Source of the DNA: Hydrogenovibrio marinus
Lineage (GTDB): Bacteria > Pseudomonadota > Gammaproteobacteria > Thiomicrospirales > Thiomicrospiraceae
Direction of reading: 5' to 3'
Length of the DNA stretch: 64,000 nt
NCBI RefSeq assembly: GCF_013340845.1
Contig: NZ_AP020335.1
Coordinates: 496,001-560,000 of the forward strand
The position numbers were made by a program, and so were the translations under genes. The notes below the pieces were generated by a model. The model had not been told where the DNA came from. It did not search any database and worked only from the letters and a program-made list of their open reading frames with translations. This document shows, one piece after another, positions 59,458 through 64,000 of the stretch; within the stretch, counting starts at the first letter, position 1, and every line of letters starts with the position of its first letter.

Positions 59458-59883
59458 ATGATTTCTAACCGCCCATATTTAATTCGCGCGATGTTTCAGT
59501 GGATTGTTGATAATCACTGGACACCGCATGTTCAAGTGGACGTGAATTATCCTGGGGTAGTGGTACCGCAACAGTATGTTCAAGAAGGTATGATTGTATT
59601 GAACATTCATCCTGATGCGGTGCGTGAGCTGCAAATGGATAACCATTTGTTCCGTTTCAAAGCCCGCTTTCAGGGCGTGGAACAGCAAATTTTCTTTTCC
59701 CCTGATGCGGTTCTGGCGATTTTTGCTCGTGAGAACGGCCAGGGAATGCCTTTCCCTCCTGAAGCTTACCCAGAGGAAACAGAAGACAATGCAGTGGAAG
59801 ATGTGTCAGAAATGACCGAATCGAATGCTGTAGACAAGCCTAAAAAGGCTTCGAAAAAACCTCATCTGACAATCGTCAAATAA
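59458..59883 (+). CDS. sspB: ClpXP specificity-enhancing factor SspB
   Basis: A 141-residue adaptor that delivers ssrA-tagged proteins to ClpXP. The folded domain is at about 1-105 (NRPYLIRAMFQWIVDNHWTP, FSPDAVLAIFARENGQGM). A flexible acidic linker follows, and the C-terminal ClpX-docking tail KKPHLTIVK is basic and hydrophobic as expected. It is in an operon with sspA and is followed by a palindromic repeat. Confidence 0.95.
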   Translation: MISNRPYLIRAMFQWIVDNHWTPHVQVDVNYPGVVVPQQYVQEGMIVLNIHPDAVRELQMDNHLFRFKARFQGVEQQIFFSPDAVLAIFARENGQGMPFPPEAYPEETEDNAVEDVSEMTESNAVDKPKKASKKPHLTIVK

Positions 59884-59897
59884 TTTCAGTTTTGAAA

Positions 59898-59972
59898 CCA
59901 AACTGGCAGATTTTGTGCAAACGAAGAACTCGGCGCCCGAAGGGGTAAGCCGAGAAAATCTGCCAGGTTGGG
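59898..59972. repeat. Palindromic repeat with one 36-bp inner hairpin
   Basis: The decayed left arm CCAAACTGGCAGATTTT (59898-59914) and right arm AAAATCTGCCAGGTTGGG (59955-59972) enclose a 4-base spacer and one 36-base unit (59919-59954). This unit is 32/36 identical to those at 38681-38788. The inner stem is CTCGGC with GCCGAG, not CTCGCC with GGCGAG, so one pair changed on both sides. It lies between sspB and convergent mvaD. Confidence 0.88.
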
Positions 59973-59996
59973 TCTTATCTAATTAGTTATAGAATC

Positions 59997-60989
59997 TTAA
60001 CCGAAAGGTCGAATCAGCTTTAATGCAGGAAATGCTTGCTGGATTCGTTCGGCGTCTTTTTGCAAAAACATCAGTTTCAGGTTCGGGCCAGCATCCATCG
60101 TAAAGTAAACTTCCACGCCAGATTCCCGTAATGCCCAAACCATGTGCATGGCTTCTACCGACTCTGGTTGCCAATAGAGAATAGGCGGCCAAGTCGCAAT
60201 CATCGTGGCATGCATGCTGAGCGCGTTGTTTTCAGCTAGTGCACCTAGTTCAGAAAAGTCTTGTTGTAATATGGCTTGTTGGATTGCTTGTACATCCTGC
60301 TCGGCTTTTTTTGGCCAAGCTTGGTAGAGTTCGCAATGGTTCACTGTTTGTTGCATGCCGGTGGTAGAAGCGACTTTTTTTGCTTTCAAGTCGATTTCAA
60401 GCAAGCCGATACAAAACTCTGACCAAGGCGCATCAATGGGTTCGGCAAAACTGTCCAGACCATTTTCTGTTTGCCCTTTATGCCAAATGACAAACCCGTC
60501 ATAAATAGAACGGCTGGCACTACCACTGCCGAGACGAGCCAGTAGTGATAATTCCTTTTTGGGCAGTTGCCAGTCAAAGCAATCATTTAACGCCAAAACC
60601 AAAGCGGCATAGCCTGATGCTGAGGATGCCAGGCCCGCAGCAGTTGGCACGGTGTTTTCAGTATGGATATCAAAAAAGGTATTGGGTGTCTCGCGGAAAA
60701 AATCCAAGAATTTTGACAAACGCATGGCAAACGGGTCGTCTTGTTTAAGGCGTTTTCCATTCAGGCAGACGCAATCATGTTGCAGCGTTTTATCAGCCTG
60801 TATTTTGGTGTGAGTCCCCAAGCCAGGCAGCGAAATAGATAGACTACTGTTGGTTGGTAGATTGAGCTCAACTTGGCGTTTTCCCCAGTATTTGCTGAGC
60901 GCGATATTGACGTCTGCAGCGCCTTGCCCGATTTTCTTCGGCGTTTTGTGGGGGATAAGTTGATTAATGAAATCTTGCGGTGTGTTCAT
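59997..60989 (-). CDS. mvaD: Diphosphomevalonate decarboxylase
   Basis: A GHMP-superfamily enzyme that turns diphosphomevalonate to isopentenyl diphosphate. The 330-residue sequence has the family start VNIALSKYWGKRQVELNLPT, the phosphate loop TAAGLASSASGYAALVLALN, and GSGSASRSIYDGFVIW. The catalytic Asp is expected in the FTMDAGPNLKLMF segment. It is the third gene of a mevalonate cluster on the minus strand and follows the upstream kinase by 35 bases. Confidence 0.93.
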   Translation of the reverse strand: MNTPQDFINQLIPHKTPKKIGQGAADVNIALSKYWGKRQVELNLPTNSSLSISLPGLGTHTKIQADKTLQHDCVCLNGKRLKQDDPFAMRLSKFLDFFRETPNTFFDIHTENTVPTAAGLASSASGYAALVLALNDCFDWQLPKKELSLLARLGSGSASRSIYDGFVIWHKGQTENGLDSFAEPIDAPWSEFCIGLLEIDLKAKKVASTTGMQQTVNHCELYQAWPKKAEQDVQAIQQAILQQDFSELGALAENNALSMHATMIATWPPILYWQPESVEAMHMVWALRESGVEVYFTMDAGPNLKLMFLQKDAERIQQAFPALKLIRPFG

Positions 60990-61024
60990 AGGGTCTGAAA
61001 TTTAAATACTAGTTGTTTTGTTTG

Positions 61025-61972
61025 TCAGTTAAGTTGTTCTACCGTCATGCCTTGGTAATCGGTTTCGATTTCGATATGTTGGTATTCGGCCAACGCGCTA
61101 TCATGGTGGCGAACCTGCATGCCAAGACCCAATACGCAATCTCCCAGACCTGACCCGGAAATTTTACTGGCCTGCACGCCAGGAATGCTTCGGAGCTGAT
61201 AGACAATATGACCAAGGGTGTCATCGTTTACCCCTAGAGCATCCATCAGACCTTGGTAGGTGTTGATCAGTTGGTAAAAGCCGGACATATCTTTTCTTTG
61301 CAGAGCATCAAAAGCCTGGCTGGTGACTTTACCCATTATTTTATATAGGTTTTTAAGAATATCGGGTTGGTAGAGCCAGTCACGATGCACTTTGTCCAAG
61401 ACCTTGGCAGTAGGCGTTTTGTAGCCGCTGTAAACCAGTGTTGCCGGCAGAGAAGCATCGACAGGTATGATGGTCTGTTTTTTCGGGTCGAACAAAATGA
61501 CACCACCTGCTAAAGAAGCTGCTAAATCGGTTCCCGAACCTCTGCCTTGGATTTGGTGGATGACTTTTAAGCCATGGCGGAAAGTCTCGATAATGCCGTA
61601 GGATTTATTCAGATAAAAATGCAATCCTCCCAGCGTTGCGGCCAATACCGCTGCCGAACTACCTAAGCCAAGAGTGTGTTTAAACTCACTGGTGACTGTG
61701 ATATTAAAGCCTTTGTCGAGTTCTCGTCTCAGATTCTTGATAGGGTAAAGAATCCATTTGAATGTCGAGTCTTCCGGGATGGTGTGCAATTTATCCAAGT
61801 GGATCAGGAAGTTTCCAAGAGAAGATTCAATCGATATTTGCATGTCGTCTCGTGTTTGCCAGTCAAGTGTCAAGCGTTGCGAAACCGACATGGCAATGGC
61901 TGGATAACCGTGAACGACACTGTGCTCTCCGATGAGCATAAGGTTTGCAGGAGCGCTGCTAGACCAGTTCAC
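61025..61972 (-). CDS. GHMP kinase, probable phosphomevalonate kinase
   Basis: A 315-residue GHMP kinase. It starts with SAPANLMLIGEHSVVHGYPA, has the phosphate loop TLGLGSSAAVLAATLGG, and the segment GRGSGTDLAASLAGGVILFD that resembles phosphomevalonate kinases. The third motif is KISGSGLGDCVLGLG. The neighbours, a mevalonate-kinase-like gene and mvaD, make phosphomevalonate kinase the likely role. Assignment between the two kinases is by motif only. It overlaps the upstream kinase gene by 14 bases. Confidence 0.8.
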   Translation of the reverse strand: MNWSSSAPANLMLIGEHSVVHGYPAIAMSVSQRLTLDWQTRDDMQISIESSLGNFLIHLDKLHTIPEDSTFKWILYPIKNLRRELDKGFNITVTSEFKHTLGLGSSAAVLAATLGGLHFYLNKSYGIIETFRHGLKVIHQIQGRGSGTDLAASLAGGVILFDPKKQTIIPVDASLPATLVYSGYKTPTAKVLDKVHRDWLYQPDILKNLYKIMGKVTSQAFDALQRKDMSGFYQLINTYQGLMDALGVNDDTLGHIVYQLRSIPGVQASKISGSGLGDCVLGLGMQVRHHDSALAEYQHIEIETDYQGMTVEQLN

Positions 61973-62996
61973 AATGACTTCCTTTTTGGCTTAAGTTGAT
62001 TGCTATGCAATTATAGCCATAGCGGTTACAAAGCTCCAGCGGTGGCAGAGGGCTGAGGCAGAGTAGAACACCGCCATTTTGTCCCTTGTGGTTTCCGGCG
62101 CCACACATCTTGGCGACTTGGTCGGGGTTCTGTTCCAATTCCTTGATAAAGTGCTTCACCTTATCAGGCACTATGCCAATTTCTTCCAGCAAAGTTTGGT
62201 TTTTTTGAATGCTTTCCTTCAAGCTAAAACTATCTTGGTCCTGCCATGCATTACGGATGTCTTCAGTAATCTGGGTAAAGTGATTCCATATAGGGTGTTC
62301 AGCCGGGAAACGGGATTTTACGTGGTTGACGACTTGTCCAGTAGTGCTCTCCGGCGTGCCGGTATCGATCAACCAGGCATTGAACTTATGCGGTGTCAGT
62401 GGTTGAAAAGGCTTGTGTTGCAGATAGTACAGCAAACCGCCTTGGAAAATCGTGGTGGGATCAATGCCGCTTGAGTGCCCATGCTGACGGGATTCGATGG
62501 CTTTCGCCAAAGACAGTATCTCAACTGTATTAATGGCTTTGTGGTGATGCTTGAACAAACTGTGAAGCAAGCTGATGATGACGGCGGCGGAACTTCCCAA
62601 TCCTTTACCTAGCAATCCATGACCATAAATTTTGATGTCCCAATGCATCGATTGCAGTTTGAAATGGTGGTGGAAATGATGCAATGTCGTCAGTACCAAA
62701 TCCACCGGCTGCTTCAATACACTTCGGATAGACATCGCGCCAGACTCGAAAAGCTGGTAACGGCTTTCGATATCAATCGCCATTTGTTGCCAAATAGCAA
62801 AAGGAAAAGCATGCTTCTGGTGACAGTCAACCAGTTCGATTTCCACAAAGGGGACTTGGTGAGTATCAATGGCTTCTGAGGTGACTTCACAAAACATGGG
62901 TAAGTCAATCGCCATGCTGATTGCGGGGCATTCATTTACGACAGCATGCTCGCCACTGAGTATCAATTTGGCCGGTGCTTTACATAGCGTTTTCAT
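61959..62996 (-). CDS. GHMP kinase, probable mevalonate kinase
   Basis: A 345-residue GHMP kinase with KAPAKLILSGEHAVVNECPA at the N-terminus, the phosphate loop LLGKGLGSSAAVIISLL, and QHGHSSGIDPTTIFQGGLLY, the pattern HGxxSGID seen in mevalonate kinases. The last motif MCGAGNHKGQNGGVLLCL is a variant of the GHMP loop. It is the first gene of the mevalonate cluster. Mevalonate kinase is the best guess, but the order of the two kinases could be reversed. Confidence 0.8.
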   Translation of the reverse strand: MKTLCKAPAKLILSGEHAVVNECPAISMAIDLPMFCEVTSEAIDTHQVPFVEIELVDCHQKHAFPFAIWQQMAIDIESRYQLFESGAMSIRSVLKQPVDLVLTTLHHFHHHFKLQSMHWDIKIYGHGLLGKGLGSSAAVIISLLHSLFKHHHKAINTVEILSLAKAIESRQHGHSSGIDPTTIFQGGLLYYLQHKPFQPLTPHKFNAWLIDTGTPESTTGQVVNHVKSRFPAEHPIWNHFTQITEDIRNAWQDQDSFSLKESIQKNQTLLEEIGIVPDKVKHFIKELEQNPDQVAKMCGAGNHKGQNGGVLLCLSPLPPLELCNRYGYNCIAINLSQKGSHCELV

Positions 62997-63184
62997 ACTG
63001 TCTTCATACTGTTAGGCATTTACAAAAGGCTTGGCTCAAGGGCATAATTAATTTCATTCTACGAATGATTATAAACGACAAAGTTTCAATAGAAGCGTTT
63101 TCATTCTAGGATGGGAAAATCAATACATTAGATATTGGTAATTATCCCAACAAAAAACTATAAAAAACCAAAGGAGTGTGAATT

Positions 63185-63679
63185 ATGAAACTTAAATTAA
63201 GTGCTTTGCTATTTGCGGGCGTGTTGAGTGCACTGCCGACAATTTCAGCCGCTCAGGATATGGCTGTTAACATTAGTCGTCTAACGCTTGATGTTGCCAA
63301 TAAAATTGCAATGGCTTCTATTGAAGCTTGTCGTGAAAAGGGTATTCCTGTGAGTGTTACTGTTGTGGATCGAAATGGTATTCCTCAAGCGCAAGTGCGC
63401 GATACTATGGCACCACCTGTTTCTTGGAATATCAGTTTCAAGAAAGCTTATACCTCTGTAATGTTCAACGTTAAGGGTTCTCAAATGGAGTCTCGTTCGA
63501 AAAGTCCTTTGGTGAACTTGGGTGAAGGTCTGGCGTTCATGGCTGGTTCAGTGCCTATCCAAGCGGGTGGTAAGCTTTACGGTGCAATCGGTGTAAGCGG
63601 TGCACCAGACGGTAAAGATGATGAAAAATGTGCAGCTGCGGGTCTAGGTGCTGTCATCGATGACCTAGAAATGATGTAA
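63185..63679 (+). CDS. Secreted GlcG/HbpS-family heme-binding-like protein
   Basis: A 164-residue protein with a signal peptide (LSALLFAGVLSALPTISAAQ). The remainder is a GlcG/HbpS (DUF336) domain: DVANKIAMASIEACREKG, VTVVDRNGIPQAQVRDTMAP, and the terminal GAIGVSGAPDGKDDEKCAAA. Family members bind heme or act beside glycolate oxidase; secreted ones are often heme-binding. The gene is a single unit with a GGAG site at about 63172 and its own terminator. Ligand not proven. Confidence 0.88.
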   Translation: MKLKLSALLFAGVLSALPTISAAQDMAVNISRLTLDVANKIAMASIEACREKGIPVSVTVVDRNGIPQAQVRDTMAPPVSWNISFKKAYTSVMFNVKGSQMESRSKSPLVNLGEGLAFMAGSVPIQAGGKLYGAIGVSGAPDGKDDEKCAAAGLGAVIDDLEMM

Positions 63680-63702
63680 TCTTTTCTGTTTTCGATTTTA
63701 AG

Positions 63703-63741
63703 AAAAAACCTCATTTGTTTTTTGCAAATGAGGTTTTTTTG
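63703..63741 (+). terminator. Rho-independent terminator
   Basis: AAAAAACCTCATTTG and CAAATGAGGTTTTTT form a perfect 15-base-pair stem with a short T loop, 25 bases after the HbpS-like gene. The A run in the first arm lets it act in both directions. Confidence 0.9.
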
Positions 63742-64000
63742 TGCCCAAAATTTGTATTTACAATAGTATTTTCTAATATTAAAACTTAATAATATTTTTA
63801 TCTCTTTTACCGGTATAAATAAAAATATATTCTTTTTAATCAATTACTTAGCCAGATTTTTTTCTTCGTAAAAGTTCGTAGAAAAAACCTTTATCTTTCT
63901 ATTAAAAAAATCATTTATAAAAACTCATCAAAAAAATTGATTCTCCTAAATTCCCTTCGTTAAGATACCGACCGTCAACCTTCTGACAGAAATTTTTTCA
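63742..64000. other. AT-rich end of window without a supported gene
   Basis: No frame on either strand has both a plausible start and adequate length. The sequence is very AT-rich and may be a promoter region for a gene beyond the edge. Confidence 0.5.

Noticed and set aside
63577-63843. 88-residue minus-strand frame at the end of the window
   Set aside because: It overlaps the HbpS-like gene and its terminator and is a low-complexity, AT-driven frame.

Overview
The window is a chromosomal segment of a gammaproteobacterium, most likely from the Thiomicrospira/Hydrogenovibrio/Thiomicrorhabdus group or a close relative. The basis is a gammaproteobacterial rRNA operon with Ile and Ala spacer tRNAs, class Ia NrdB, an lptFG-pepA-holC block, sspAB, a beta-lysylation EF-P locus (epmB-efp-epmA), pilTU, moderate to low G+C, and a mevalonate-pathway cluster. 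The genus is inferred from general resemblance, not from an alignment.

Region 1-4250 is the right end of an integrated element. It holds a partial membrane protein, a hypothetical protein, a Sel1-repeat protein and a tyrosine integrase broken by a single in-frame TGA. The element ends at a 3' fragment of tRNA-Met (4205-4249), the likely attachment site. Region 4266-10846 is a TetR-controlled tripartite RND efflux operon. Region 10979-16800 is a complete rRNA operon (16S, tRNA-Ile, tRNA-Ala, 23S, 5S) with tandem promoters, boxA-like sites, long processing stems and a terminator.

Region 16811-22282 has an HDOD protein, a receiver-GGDEF diguanylate cyclase, a SprA-like putative metalloprotease, an ArsR regulator, a CtpA protease, a DJ-1/YajL protein and a 49-residue ORF. 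Region 22469-24504 is a compact RiPP locus of the HvfABC/bufferin type. Its precursor has a twin-arginine leader and a duplicated Cys-Gly block. A terminator hairpin separates the precursor from its MNIO (DUF692) maturase and DUF2063 partner.

Region 24508-38642 has an outer-membrane-like protein, a GGDEF-EAL protein, YihY, an ECF sigma factor with its DUF3379 partner, NrdB, a degenerate receiver, Uup, metabolic and repair enzymes, and an isolated DUF91-type nuclease. Region 38814-55951 has an aminotransferase, UvrB, a cell-wall group (Cds6-like, L,D-transpeptidase, M14 peptidase), PilU/PilT, HolC/PepA, LptF/LptG and three envelope glycoconjugate or membrane proteins. Region 55994-64000 has the EF-P modification locus, SspA/SspB, three mevalonate-pathway enzymes and a secreted HbpS-like protein.

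A family of palindromic repeats recurs between genes. Its arm is CCCCAACCTGGYAGATTTT paired with the reverse complement. Two members carry a 36-bp inner hairpin cassette, in three tandem copies and in one copy, with a compensatory base-pair change between the loci. Single arms occur at the stop codon of the efflux gene and inside the epmB coding sequence.
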